The notes under the pieces: model-generated | What the model was told of the DNA's origin: nothing | The model's input: only the letters and a program-made list of their open reading frames with translations | Databases searched by the model: none | NCBI RefSeq assembly: GCF_002761755.1 | Contig: NZ_PEOG01000046.1 | Location: 1 to 46,678 of the forward strand | Source: Roseateles chitinivorans | GTDB lineage: Bacteria > Pseudomonadota > Gammaproteobacteria > Burkholderiales > Burkholderiaceae_C | Length of the DNA: 46,678 bases | Direction of reading: 5' to 3' | Shown: positions 24,380-32,687 of the stretch, in pieces | Numbering within the stretch: position 1 is the stretch's first letter | Layout: the number at the start of each line of letters is the position of its first letter | Made by a program: the position numbers and the translations under genes

Positions 24380-25345
24380 TCAGAAGTTGTGGCGAATGCC
24401 CAGAGCGAACGAGTTCAGGTCGTCGACCTTGTTCGCGGTGGTCGCGTCCACGGCGGTGTAGAAGGCGTACAGCTTGGTGCGCTTGCTCAGGTTGTAGTTG
24501 TAGGCCAGCGTGTACTGCTTGCCGCCGTTGCGGCCGCTGTTGAACGAGGAGCCACCGGCCTTGGTGCCACCGACGTTCAGGTGGAATTCCGACTGGCCCA
24601 TCGTGTACATCACGGCAGCGCGGCCGATCCAGCGCTTGTCCTTGCCCAGCGAGCGCGAGTCGTCTTCACGCTGCGCGTAGCCGCCGAAGGTGAAGGCGCC
24701 CAGTTCGTACAGGCCGCGGATGGCCCACTGGTTGGCGTCGCCCTGCTTGCTGTAGCCAGCGCCCAGGTGCAGCGGGCCCTGGTCGTAGTTCAGCGCCACG
24801 TCGTAGCCGCGCGGATCGACGCCTTCGCCGGCGTGCAGCGCGAACTCGGCGTTGAAGCCGCTGACGTTCGGGGTGAAGTAGCCGACCTTGTTGGTCTGCG
24901 TGAAGCCGGCACCCGAGTACAGCTTGTCTTCCGACGTGCCGGTGTCGTGGTTGTGCATCGACACGTAGTCGGCGGTGGCGTAGTAGGAGCCCGGGGTCCA
25001 ACGGCCCAGACGGACCGCGCCGAAGTCGCCGGACAGCTGCACGCTGGCTTCGCGGTTCCAGAACGCGCGGGCCGTGCCGTTGGCGTTGACGTCGGTCTGG
25101 CGACCGTCATCCGAGTTCAGGCCGTGCTCCAGGGCGAAGCTGGCCTTCAGGCCGCTGCCCAGGTCTTCCGTGCCCTTGAAGCCCAGACGGGAGTTGTTGT
25201 TGATCACCGAGGCAACGCGGTCGCGGTTGCCGGTCTTGATGCTTTCCACGGAGGTGTTGATGCGGCCCCAGAGCGTGACGGAGCTTTGCGCGAACACCGG
25301 TGCGGAGAGAGCCGCGATGGCCGCAGCGATTGCAATCTTCTTCAT
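24380..25345 (-). CDS. General bacterial porin, Burkholderiales type
   Basis: Outer membrane beta-barrel porin of the gram-negative porin superfamily (321 aa). It has a signal peptide (MKKIAIAAAIAALSAPVFAQ), the mature start SSVTLWGRINTSVE, SRLGFKGTEDLGSGLKASFALE, alternating beta strands and a terminal phenylalanine (GIRHNF), the BAM recognition signal. Such porins pass small hydrophilic solutes. The ATG at 25345 has AAGG five bases ahead; the ATG at 25357 has none. It stands alone with its own promoter and terminator. Codon use is slanted toward preferred GC codons, as in strongly expressed genes. Confidence 0.94.
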   Translation of the reverse strand: MKKIAIAAAIAALSAPVFAQSSVTLWGRINTSVESIKTGNRDRVASVINNNSRLGFKGTEDLGSGLKASFALEHGLNSDDGRQTDVNANGTARAFWNREASVQLSGDFGAVRLGRWTPGSYYATADYVSMHNHDTGTSEDKLYSGAGFTQTNKVGYFTPNVSGFNAEFALHAGEGVDPRGYDVALNYDQGPLHLGAGYSKQGDANQWAIRGLYELGAFTFGGYAQREDDSRSLGKDKRWIGRAAVMYTMGQSEFHLNVGGTKAGGSSFNSGRNGGKQYTLAYNYNLSKRTKLYAFYTAVDATTANKVDDLNSFALGIRHNF

Positions 25346-25410
25346 ATCCACCTTCATCAGTTGGAGGTTTCAGCCGGTCTGGCTCAATGGCGGTACTGCA
25401 AGGTGTGCGG

Positions 25411-25440
25411 AGTATAGAAGTGCGTTGCACGCACCCATAA
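25411..25440 (-). promoter_or_regulatory. Porin promoter with palindrome in the spacer
   Basis: On the minus strand TTATGG (25440-25435), an 18-base spacer and TATACT (25416-25411) make a reasonable sigma-70 promoter. RNA would start near 25404, leaving a leader of about 59 nt. The spacer is almost wholly a palindrome, GTGCGT-TGC-ACGCAC (25420-25434), placed where a bound repressor would block RNA polymerase. Confidence 0.5.
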
Positions 25441-25470
25441 CACTCGACGCGAAATTGCAACAGTTCCCCG

Positions 25471-26547
25471 TTAGGGGTGGGATCCACGCGGCGAAGGTGT
25501 AAGCAGACGGGCCATCAGCACCTGGCCCCCGAGCAGTCCCGCCAGCACGGCGAGTTGGCCCGCAGCCCCGAGCCGGTGGGCGTTCCAGAGGAACAACGCC
25601 ACCGCAGCGAGCATCAACAGGAACATCGCCGCCGCCGCCCACGCGTGCGAGGGCGCGATCGCCGGATCGAAGAGCGCCCGCGCCCGAGGGTCGTAACCGG
25701 GCGCTATGCGGGCGCCGACGCCGGGCTCCCAATGGGCCGGTTCCCACCAGAGTCGCAATTTGTCCCGCCAGCGCGGTGTGCGCCGCATCTTGCCGATCAG
25801 CCTGGCGTAGACCTGGACGTTGGCGGTCCACGGATTCCAGCTCCGCAGCGCGTCGCGGGTGCCATAGACGCAGGGTTCGCCGTCCAGTTCCTCCTGGAAG
25901 CTGCCGAACAGACGGTCCCAGATCACGAGGATTCCGCCGTAGTTGCGATCAAGATAGGGGTCGTTGACGGCGTGATGCACGCGGTGGTTCGACGGCGAGC
26001 AGAACCAGCGATCGAACCAGCCGAGCTTGCCGATCTGCTGGGTGTGCACCCAGAACTGGTACAGCAGATCGATCAGGGCGACGACGGCGTAGACCAGTGG
26101 CGGGAAGCCCAGGATCGCCATCGGCATGTAGAAGATCCAGCCGACGAGCCAGCCACTGCCGGTCTGGCGCAGCGCGGTGGACAGGTTGTAGTCCTCGCTC
26201 TGGTGATGCACCGCATGGGCCGCCCACAGGAGCGCCGTGGTGTGGCCGAGCCGGTGATGCCAGTAATAGAGGAAGTCGTAGAACAGCAGTCCCACCAGCC
26301 AGACCCACCAGGCGCCGGCCTCCAGCCGCGTCAGCGCCGCATGCTCGAACACCCAGGTGTAGATGCCGAGGGTGAAGAGCTTGGTCAGCACGCCCACCAC
26401 CTGGCTGAGCATGCCCAGCGCGATGCTGCTGATCGCATCGTTGAGCCGGTAGGTGTTGCGGCCGCGGCGCACGCCGATCCAGTACTCAAGCCCGATCAGG
26501 GCGAAGAACACCGGCGTGGCCAGCACGATGATCTGTGCGTCGGTCAT
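25471..26547 (-). CDS. Sterol desaturase / fatty acid hydroxylase superfamily membrane protein
   Basis: Di-iron membrane oxygenase-like protein of 358 aa. The histidine clusters of the family are complete: HHRLGH, HAVHH and HRVHH, spaced among membrane helices (LFYDFLYYWHHRLGH, LWAAHAVHHQSEDYN, SPSNHRVHHAVNDPYLDRNY). The C-terminus adds about two more hydrophobic helices, as in a bacterial subgroup of unknown substrate. Lipid modification is likely, but sterol as substrate is unlikely in this kind of bacterium. The start at 26547 follows from the beginning of the first helix; the open frame upstream of it is non-coding. A histidine phosphatase gene ends 94 bases upstream. Confidence 0.88.
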   Translation of the reverse strand: MTDAQIIVLATPVFFALIGLEYWIGVRRGRNTYRLNDAISSIALGMLSQVVGVLTKLFTLGIYTWVFEHAALTRLEAGAWWVWLVGLLFYDFLYYWHHRLGHTTALLWAAHAVHHQSEDYNLSTALRQTGSGWLVGWIFYMPMAILGFPPLVYAVVALIDLLYQFWVHTQQIGKLGWFDRWFCSPSNHRVHHAVNDPYLDRNYGGILVIWDRLFGSFQEELDGEPCVYGTRDALRSWNPWTANVQVYARLIGKMRRTPRWRDKLRLWWEPAHWEPGVGARIAPGYDPRARALFDPAIAPSHAWAAAAMFLLMLAAVALFLWNAHRLGAAGQLAVLAGLLGGQVLMARLLTPSPRGSHP

Positions 26548-26641
26548 GTGTCTCCTCGATGAGCGCTCGATGCGGCGCTTCTGTCGATGTCGGCGGTCGC
26601 GGTCCGGCGCCTCGAGCGTCCGGTGGCGTCGATCCGCGGGG

Positions 26642-27319
26642 TCAGGCCCTGGCCGCCTGCGGCGCGTTGGGCAGGAAGCCGGGGACGCCAGGATCGTCCA
26701 GCGCCAGGCCGTGCAGGTGATGGTCGTCGTTCCAGCCCACCAGACTGAAGCCCTCCGGCGAATGCAGCAGCCGGTTGATGCTGGCGTTGCCCAGGACCCA
26801 GCTGCGCGGTGCCCGCAGGTCGATGCGGGTCGCGGCACGGTACAGGCAGTCCATCACGCCCCCGTGCGCCACGATGGCGATCGTCTGCCCGGCATGCGCC
26901 GCGGCCAGCTCCGACACCACGGCGATGCAGCGGGCGTAGAGCGCGGTCAGGCTTTCTCCACCGGGCGGCTCGAAGTCCGGATCGCGGCGGCGCCAGCGCA
27001 GCGCGTCCTCGGGGAATGCGGCCTCGATCTCGGTCCAGAGCTTGCCTTCATGGACGCCGAACGCGCGCTCGCGCAGGCGCGTGTCGTGGCGAACCTCCAG
27101 CCCGTGCGGCGCCGCGACATGCCGGGCGGTCACCGCGGCCCGCGACAGGTCGCTGGCGTAGATCGCATCGATCGCATGGTCGGCCAGCGCCGCACCGAGC
27201 CGCTCGGCCTGGCGGATCCCCATCGCGTTCAGCGGCAGGTCGAGGTGACCTTGCAGGCGGCCTTCACGGTTCCATGCGGTCTCGCCGTGCCGGATGGCCA
27301 GGATCTGGGTCGAGTCCAC
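26642..27319 (-). CDS. Histidine phosphatase family protein (phosphoglycerate-mutase-like)
   Basis: A 225-residue member of the branch 1 histidine phosphatases. The catalytic motif is RHGETAWN (His10 region), with a phosphate-binding arginine in YASDLSRAAVTARH, the acid/base glutamate region RERAFGVHEGK and the second histidine in VAHGGVMDCLYRA. These features fit GpmB/CobC-like phosphatases rather than glycolytic mutases; the substrate is open. The start codon is GTG at 27319, and it abuts the stop of the DUF1840 gene (TGAGTG), which argues for translational coupling. Confidence 0.87.
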   Translation of the reverse strand: MDSTQILAIRHGETAWNREGRLQGHLDLPLNAMGIRQAERLGAALADHAIDAIYASDLSRAAVTARHVAAPHGLEVRHDTRLRERAFGVHEGKLWTEIEAAFPEDALRWRRRDPDFEPPGGESLTALYARCIAVVSELAAAHAGQTIAIVAHGGVMDCLYRAATRIDLRAPRSWVLGNASINRLLHSPEGFSLVGWNDDHHLHGLALDDPGVPGFLPNAPQAARA

Positions 27320-27643
27320 TCAGACGCCCCAGACCACATCGGTGTCGGCGGACCGCGCGGCGCGCAGCAACTCGAGCAGCGGCCACAGCCGCTGACGCAG
27401 CATCACCTCGGGCTTGGGCGGCGCCTTGCGGCCCTCGGCCTGCGCCTCCTCCGCGGCGCGGTCCAGCGCCTGCTGCTCCTCGGCGATGGCCGCCTCGCCG
27501 CGCGCGATCAGCGCCGGCAGATCCGCCGCCTGGAAGATGCCCTGCGCCGCGGGATCGCGTCCCAGCGCCTTCAGGGCCTGATCGCCATGGGCCGCCAGCA
27601 TGATGACGTCGGCGCCCGCCTTCGACTTGAACTTGTACAGCAC
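27320..27643 (-). CDS. DUF1840 family protein
   Basis: Small cytoplasmic protein (107 aa) with the DUF1840 hallmarks: LYKFKSKAGADVIMLAAHGD at the start, a charged middle, and LRQRLWPLLELLRAA ... DVVWGV at the end. The family is largely confined to betaproteobacteria and relatives and has no known function. The start is a GTG at 27643 with GGGAGA a few bases ahead; longer reading frames upstream lack homologous character. It is coupled to the histidine phosphatase gene downstream. Confidence 0.85.
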   Translation of the reverse strand: MLYKFKSKAGADVIMLAAHGDQALKALGRDPAAQGIFQAADLPALIARGEAAIAEEQQALDRAAEEAQAEGRKAPPKPEVMLRQRLWPLLELLRAARSADTDVVWGV

Positions 27644-27747
27644 GCTTGTCTCCCGGCCGTCGACGGCGGCCACCGGCGCATTGTGCCGTCCTGGCTGCAA
27701 GGCCAGTGGAGAGGTCTCCCGATCCGCCCCGAGCGCTGCGGTCCGCG

Positions 27748-29910
27748 TCAGGCGCCGCGCAGCAGGTGCACCGATGCGCGCGCCGGGCGCAGCGCCGCGG
27801 TCTGCGCGCGAGCGGCCTGCCCGGCCTGGGCCTGCGCGGCGATCTGGGCATGGCGCTCTTCGAAGGCACGCGTCTCCAGCGCCGGCGCGCACAGGAAGCC
27901 CTGGTACTCGTGGCATCCGCAGCGGGCGAGGAAGTCGCGCTGCGCGTCGGTCTCGACGCCCTCGGCGATGACCTGCAGGTTCAGCGCGCGGCCCATCTGC
28001 ACGATCGCGTTGACGATGCCGGCGTCGCTGGCGTCGCCCGGCAGTCCCTTGACGAAGCTGCGGTCGATCTTGAGGCGCTGGATCGGAAAGCGCTTGAGGT
28101 ACCCGAGGCTGGAATAGCCGGTGCCGAAGTCGTCGATCGCCATCAGCACGCCGAGCTCCGACAGCGCCTGCATGCGATGCAGCGCCTCCTCCGCGTCGCG
28201 CAGCAGGACGGATTCGGTCAGCTCCAGCTCCAGCAGCGACGGCGGCAGGTCATAGGCGCGCAAGGCCTGGGCGACCTGCTCGACGAACTGCGTCTGCTGG
28301 AACTGCAGCGCCGACACGTTGACCGCCACCGGCACGCGCAGGCCCTTCTTGAGCCACGCCGCCGCCTGCGCCACCGCCTGCTGCAGCACCCACTGGCCGA
28401 TCGCGACGATGAAGCCGCTCTCCTCGGCAACCGGGATGAACTCGGACGGCGGCACGTCACCGCGCAGCGGATCGCGCCAGCGGATCAGCGCTTCAGCGCC
28501 GATCAGCTCGCCAGTCTCGAGCGACACCTGCGGCTGGAAGTGCAGCCGGAACTCGCGCTCCTGCAGGGCTTGGCGCATCGCGTGGTCCAGCCGCATGCGC
28601 GACAGCAGGTCCACGTCCTTGCGCGGCTGGTGGAAGCGAAACGCGCTGCGGCCGCTTTCCTTGACCCAGTGCATCGCGCGCTCGGCACTGGCGAGCAGTT
28701 CCTCGGCGCTGCCGCCGTCGCCCGGGAACAGCGCGATCCCCGTGCTGCAGGTGACGGTGAAGCTCAAGGTGTCGAAGCAGAACGGTCGCGACATCGCCTC
28801 CTGCACGCGACGGGCCGCGTGCTCCGCGCCTCGGGCATCGGCCTGGTGGATCAGCAGCGCGAACTCGTCGCCGTCCAGCCGGGCGACCGTGTCGACCTCT
28901 CGCAGCGACTCCTTCAGACGCAGCGCGACTTCCTTGAGGACGCGGTCGCCATAGGAGTGGCCCAGCGTGTCGTTGATCTGCTTGAAGCGGTCCAGATCGA
29001 CGTTGAGCAGCGCGAACGGCGTCGTCTCGCGCCGCGCCATGGCCTGCGCGTAGTCGACGCGCTCCATCAGCGCACGTCGGTTGGGCAGGCCGGTGAGCAT
29101 GTCGTTGTGGGACAGCTCCTCGATGCGCTGGTGCGCGGCGAGCTTTTCGCTCAAGTCACGGAAGGAGTACACGCGGCCGATCGGCCGACCGCGGCTCCAC
29201 TGCGGCAGCGACACACGCTCCAGCACGCGGCCGTCGATGAGCTTGAGGTTGTCGCTGGTGTGCAGCAGCGGCGATTCCTGGATCGCGCCCAGACGCATCG
29301 CGTAGGCCGCGCCGTCGACGACGCTGCGGCGCATCCAGGCCTGCACGGCCTCGTCGTTGCGATCGTTGAGCAGGTCCTCGGGAATGCCCCACAGCGACGC
29401 CAGCCGCTGGTTGAAGCTGCGGATGCGTCCGGCCAGGTCGGTCACCAGGATGCCGTCGGCGGTCGATTCGAGCGTCGCGCGCAGTTCGGCGAGCAGCGTC
29501 TCCCGCTCCTCGTCATGCTGGCGCTGCTGCGTCTGGTCGCGCATGGCGACCAGCCACAGTCCATCGCCCTGCGGCTGCGCCACATGGCTGATGCGGCGCG
29601 AGACCCAGAGCATGCGGCCATCGGCATGGCGCATCATCGTGTCGGTGTGCAGGCTCTCGCGTCGACCGATGGCGGCATCCATCCAGAACAGCGCATCCTC
29701 CGGCGTCGACGCCAGCGACTCGACGCTCGCGCCGACCAGGTCCTTCGCCGGCAGGCCCAGCAACTGCTGCGACGCGGCGTTCACCGCGACCACGCAGTGC
29801 GTGCGGGCATCCACCAGCCACACGGCTTCCTGCAATCCGTCGATCAAGGGAAGGAAGGCGGTGTTGAACGCCGCGGGCGCGGGCGTCACGGACCGGGCAG
29901 GCAGGTTCAC
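27748..29910 (-). CDS. PAS-PAS-GGDEF-EAL cyclic-di-GMP enzyme
   Basis: Soluble 720-residue signalling protein. Two PAS-like sensors (about residues 15-130 and 140-265) precede a GGDEF domain whose signature reads RLDGDEF, with an inhibitory I-site RxxD (REVD) five residues before it. An EAL domain follows with GAEALIRW, ELTESVLL, DDFGTGYSS, KIDRSFV and AEGVET, i.e. the metal-binding residues of an active phosphodiesterase. The GGDEF part may be active or may only bind GTP; the first glycine is Asp, a common variant. No membrane helix is present. The start overlaps the stop of the upstream HD-GYP gene (ATGA), so two c-di-GMP enzymes are made together. Confidence 0.92.
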   Translation of the reverse strand: MNLPARSVTPAPAAFNTAFLPLIDGLQEAVWLVDARTHCVVAVNAASQQLLGLPAKDLVGASVESLASTPEDALFWMDAAIGRRESLHTDTMMRHADGRMLWVSRRISHVAQPQGDGLWLVAMRDQTQQRQHDEERETLLAELRATLESTADGILVTDLAGRIRSFNQRLASLWGIPEDLLNDRNDEAVQAWMRRSVVDGAAYAMRLGAIQESPLLHTSDNLKLIDGRVLERVSLPQWSRGRPIGRVYSFRDLSEKLAAHQRIEELSHNDMLTGLPNRRALMERVDYAQAMARRETTPFALLNVDLDRFKQINDTLGHSYGDRVLKEVALRLKESLREVDTVARLDGDEFALLIHQADARGAEHAARRVQEAMSRPFCFDTLSFTVTCSTGIALFPGDGGSAEELLASAERAMHWVKESGRSAFRFHQPRKDVDLLSRMRLDHAMRQALQEREFRLHFQPQVSLETGELIGAEALIRWRDPLRGDVPPSEFIPVAEESGFIVAIGQWVLQQAVAQAAAWLKKGLRVPVAVNVSALQFQQTQFVEQVAQALRAYDLPPSLLELELTESVLLRDAEEALHRMQALSELGVLMAIDDFGTGYSSLGYLKRFPIQRLKIDRSFVKGLPGDASDAGIVNAIVQMGRALNLQVIAEGVETDAQRDFLARCGCHEYQGFLCAPALETRAFEERHAQIAAQAQAGQAARAQTAALRPARASVHLLRGA

Positions 29911-31208
29911 GCGGCCATCTCCCCGGGCGGCGAGGGCGGTGTGGACAGCGGACCGGCCGACTCGAAGAAATAGGCGATGCGGCTGCGCGGGCTGAGGTAA
30001 TCCAGCGACGCGCGCGGCAGTTGCTGCGGCTTGACGCTGCGGCGGATGCCAAGGTCGGGCAGCTCTTCCAGGTTCAGCACCAGGGCTTCCTCGCGCGGCA
30101 CCTTGGCGTCATGGACCATGACCCGGGGCTTGAGCGGCCGCGATGAATTCACCGCCACGACCAGCGCGTAGCGGTCGTCGGTCAACTGCACCACCGAGCC
30201 CGGCGGATACACGCCCATCATGCGGATGAAGGCGTTGAGCATGGTGGCGTCGAAACGGCTGCGCCCCTGCGCGAACATCAGCGAGAGCGCCTCATGCGGC
30301 GTCATCGCCTTGGAACTGAGCAGCGGATTGCACAGCCCGTCGAAGCGGTTGACCAGCGCCACGATGCGGGCGCCGATGCTCATGCGGTCGGCGTTCAGCC
30401 GCTGCGGGAAGCCGCTGCCGTCGGCATGCTCATGGTGCTGGGCAATGATCAGCAGCGGGCCGGCGCCGACGCCCATCTTCTGGCCCACCATCACGCCCTT
30501 GGCGACGTGCTGCTGATAGGCCGCGACCTCGGCGGCGGTGAAGCTGTCGTCGCGATGGCGGAAGCGCGGCGTCAGCTCCATCTTGCCGATGTCGTGCAGC
30601 AGCGCGCCCTGGCCCAGGTCCAGCATCTCGTCGCGCCCCAGGCCGAAGGCCCGGCCCAGCAGCATCGCGATCACCGCGACGTTCAGCGCATGCGCGGTGC
30701 CGCGGTCGCCGGCGCCCTCGTTGAGCAGGCGGATGTTGATGTCGCCCTCGACCAGCATCTTGTCCAGCAGCGCGCGGGACAGCGCGGCGGAGCGGTCGCG
30801 GGCGTCGGTCGGCTCGCGCGGCACCAGGTCGATCAGGTCGCGCAGGGCGGTGGCCGCCTCGGCGTACTGGCGCTCGCACAGCAGCAGCGCCTCGCGCTGC
30901 TCGGCCAGCAGCCGGCGATGACGCTCGCGCGCATCGTCCTCGGCGTCATGGGGCGGCTCGGCGGCTACGGCCGGAGCGGCGGCCGGCGGCGGCATCGGCG
31001 TGGCGTCCAGCGGGAGGTCGCTCTTGCCCGGGCTCCAGCGCACCTGCTTCAAGCCCAGTCGACGCAGGATCAGCAGCTGCTCTTCCGAACTCAGCTTGAA
31101 ACTGCTGAGCGGAAAGGGATGTGACATCCAGCCGAGGTCGAGATGGATGAACATCCCCACTTTCAGCTGGTTCACATCGATGAGCGGATCGGCCGATCTG
31201 TCCTTCAT
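29907..31208 (-). CDS. HD-GYP phosphodiesterase with N-terminal DUF3391
   Basis: A 433-residue protein. Residues about 10-70 (IDVNQLKVGMFIHLDLGWMS ...) are a DUF3391 domain. A Pro/Ala-rich linker and a helical section follow, then an HD-GYP domain with LLHDIGKM and HHEHADGSGFP (GFP in place of GYP). The HD dyad and the HHE motif are intact, so hydrolysis of c-di-GMP is expected. It is the first gene of a pair: the second, a GGDEF-EAL protein, starts inside its stop. Upstream at 31249-31276 is a flagellar-sigma-like promoter. Together the genes probably lower c-di-GMP and favour motility; that is inference. Confidence 0.92.
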   Translation of the reverse strand: MKDRSADPLIDVNQLKVGMFIHLDLGWMSHPFPLSSFKLSSEEQLLILRRLGLKQVRWSPGKSDLPLDATPMPPPAAAPAVAAEPPHDAEDDARERHRRLLAEQREALLLCERQYAEAATALRDLIDLVPREPTDARDRSAALSRALLDKMLVEGDINIRLLNEGAGDRGTAHALNVAVIAMLLGRAFGLGRDEMLDLGQGALLHDIGKMELTPRFRHRDDSFTAAEVAAYQQHVAKGVMVGQKMGVGAGPLLIIAQHHEHADGSGFPQRLNADRMSIGARIVALVNRFDGLCNPLLSSKAMTPHEALSLMFAQGRSRFDATMLNAFIRMMGVYPPGSVVQLTDDRYALVVAVNSSRPLKPRVMVHDAKVPREEALVLNLEELPDLGIRRSVKPQQLPRASLDYLSPRSRIAYFFESAGPLSTPPSPPGEMAA

Positions 31209-31248
31209 TCTTGTAGTTCCGCGCCCGGTTCAGGCGCCTTCGTCAGCA

Positions 31249-31276
31249 GCTTCGGCTGCCCAGGGCCACAACTTAA
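31249..31276 (-). promoter_or_regulatory. Sigma-28 (FliA)-like promoter ahead of the c-di-GMP operon
   Basis: On the minus strand TTAAGTTG (31276-31269), a 12-base gap and GCCGAAGC (31256-31249) resemble the FliA consensus TAAAGTTT-N11-GCCGATAA: six of eight and five of eight bases match, with one base extra spacing. A start near 31240 would give a leader of about 30 nt. Not conclusive. Confidence 0.3.
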
Positions 31277-31406
31277 ATGAAAAGCGCGTCCCCCGCGCGG
31301 CGCCGCGCATGATCGCGGAGTGAGCGTGCAACTTGTCACGGGTTTTTCCGGAGGGCCTCTATGATCCCGCGCAACCCGCATTCTCATAAATATTCAGGAG
31401 ACTTTC

Positions 31407-32606
31407 ATGCATGCCTTTGTTTGCGATGCGCAGCGCACCCCTTTCGGGCGGTACGGCGGCGCCTTGTCGACGGTCCGGGCGGACGACCTGGGGGCGGTGC
31501 CGATCCAGGCCTTGATGACCCGCCACGCGTCGCTGGATTGGGAAGCGCTCGATGACGTGTTCTATGGATGCGCCAACCAGGCGGGCGAGGACAACCGCAA
31601 TGTGGCGCGCATGTCGGCGCTGTTGGCCGGCCTGCCGATCGCCGTGCCAGGGGTGACGCTGAACCGCCTGTGCGGCTCCGGGATGGATGCCGTCGGCACC
31701 GCGGCCCGGGCGATCCGCGCGGGCGAGGCGCAGCTGCTGATCGCCGGCGGCGTCGAGAGCATGAGCCGCGCACCCTTCGTGATGCCCAAGGCGGAAAGCG
31801 CCTTCTCGCGGGCGAACGCGATCTACGACACGACCATCGGCTGGCGCTTCATCAATCCGAAGATGAAGGCCCAGTACGGCGTCGACGCGATGCCGGAGAC
31901 CGCAGAGAACGTCGCCGTCGACTTCGGCATCGAGCGCGAGGCGCAGGACCGCATGGCGCTGGCCAGCCAGACGAAGGCGCTGGCAGCGCAGCGCAGCGGT
32001 TTCTTCGACGCGGAGATCTGTCCGGTCACGATTCCCCAGAAGAAGGGCGAGCCGGTGGTCGTGCGTCAGGACGAGCACCCGCGCGAGACCAGTCTGGAAG
32101 CGTTGGCGAGGCTGAAGGGCGTCGTCCGACCGGACGGTAGCGTGACGGCTGGTAACGCGTCGGGCGTCAATGACGGCGCCTGCGCGTTGCTGATGGCCAG
32201 CGAGGCGGCGATCACCCGGCATGGGCTCACGCCGCGGGCGCGGGTCCTGGGCATGGCGACTGCGGGCGTGGCGCCGCGCATCATGGGCATCGGCCCGGCG
32301 CCGGCGGCCCGCAAGGTGTTGGCGCAGGTCGGGCTGACGCTCGCGCAAATGGACGTGATCGAGTTGAACGAGGCCTTCGCCGCCCAGGGCCTGGCGGTGC
32401 TGCGCGACCTGGGCCTGCGCGACGACGATCCGCGGGTCAACCCCAACGGGGGCGCGATCGCGCTGGGCCACCCACTCGGCGCCAGCGGCGCCCGGCTGGT
32501 CATGACGGCGATCAACCAGTTGCATCGCTCGAACGGCCGGTATGCGCTGTGCACGATGTGCATCGGCGTTGGCCAGGGCATCGCGGTGGTGGTCGAGCGC
32601 GTCTGA
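31407..32606 (+). CDS. pcaF: 3-oxoadipyl-CoA thiolase (PcaF/PaaJ type)
   Basis: Thiolase of 399 aa with catalytic Cys89 (NRLCGSGMDAVG), His355 (GGAIALGHPLGASGARL) and Cys385 (CTMCIGVGQG). The segments AFVCDAQRTPFGRYGGAL and VFYGCANQAGEDNRNVARMS mark the PcaF/PaaJ group, which cleaves 3-oxoadipyl-CoA to acetyl-CoA and succinyl-CoA at the end of the beta-ketoadipate and phenylacetate pathways. Acetyl-CoA acetyltransferase activity cannot be excluded. The ATG has an excellent ribosome site (GGAG six bases ahead). It stands alone, followed by a terminator. A PcaR/PobR-type regulator lies 580 bases downstream, but no pcaIJ, pcaD or paaABCDE genes are in the window. Confidence 0.88.
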   Translation: MHAFVCDAQRTPFGRYGGALSTVRADDLGAVPIQALMTRHASLDWEALDDVFYGCANQAGEDNRNVARMSALLAGLPIAVPGVTLNRLCGSGMDAVGTAARAIRAGEAQLLIAGGVESMSRAPFVMPKAESAFSRANAIYDTTIGWRFINPKMKAQYGVDAMPETAENVAVDFGIEREAQDRMALASQTKALAAQRSGFFDAEICPVTIPQKKGEPVVVRQDEHPRETSLEALARLKGVVRPDGSVTAGNASGVNDGACALLMASEAAITRHGLTPRARVLGMATAGVAPRIMGIGPAPAARKVLAQVGLTLAQMDVIELNEAFAAQGLAVLRDLGLRDDDPRVNPNGGAIALGHPLGASGARLVMTAINQLHRSNGRYALCTMCIGVGQGIAVVVERV

Positions 32607-32646
32607 GTTGCTCGCCCGCGCGCCGAGCGCGGGTCTCGCGCCGGTT

Positions 32647-32680
32647 AACGGCCGCGTCCGATCAGTTCGGCGCGGCCGTT
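32647..32680 (+). terminator. Terminator of the thiolase gene
   Basis: Long stem AACGGCCGCG / CGCGGCCGTT (32647-32656 and 32671-32680) extended inside by CCGA / TCGG with one bulged T, followed by TTTCAATT. It sits 41 bases after the thiolase stop. Confidence 0.75.
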
Positions 32681-32687
32681 TTCAATT

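Noticed and set aside
27646..29973. 775-codon plus-strand frame over the GGDEF-EAL gene
   Set aside because: The opposite strand has all PAS, GGDEF and EAL motifs, while this frame is Arg/Gln-rich without recognisable motifs.
31333..31366. TTGTCA and TATGAT as a thiolase promoter
   Set aside because: The spacer is 21 bases, too long for a normal sigma-70 promoter.
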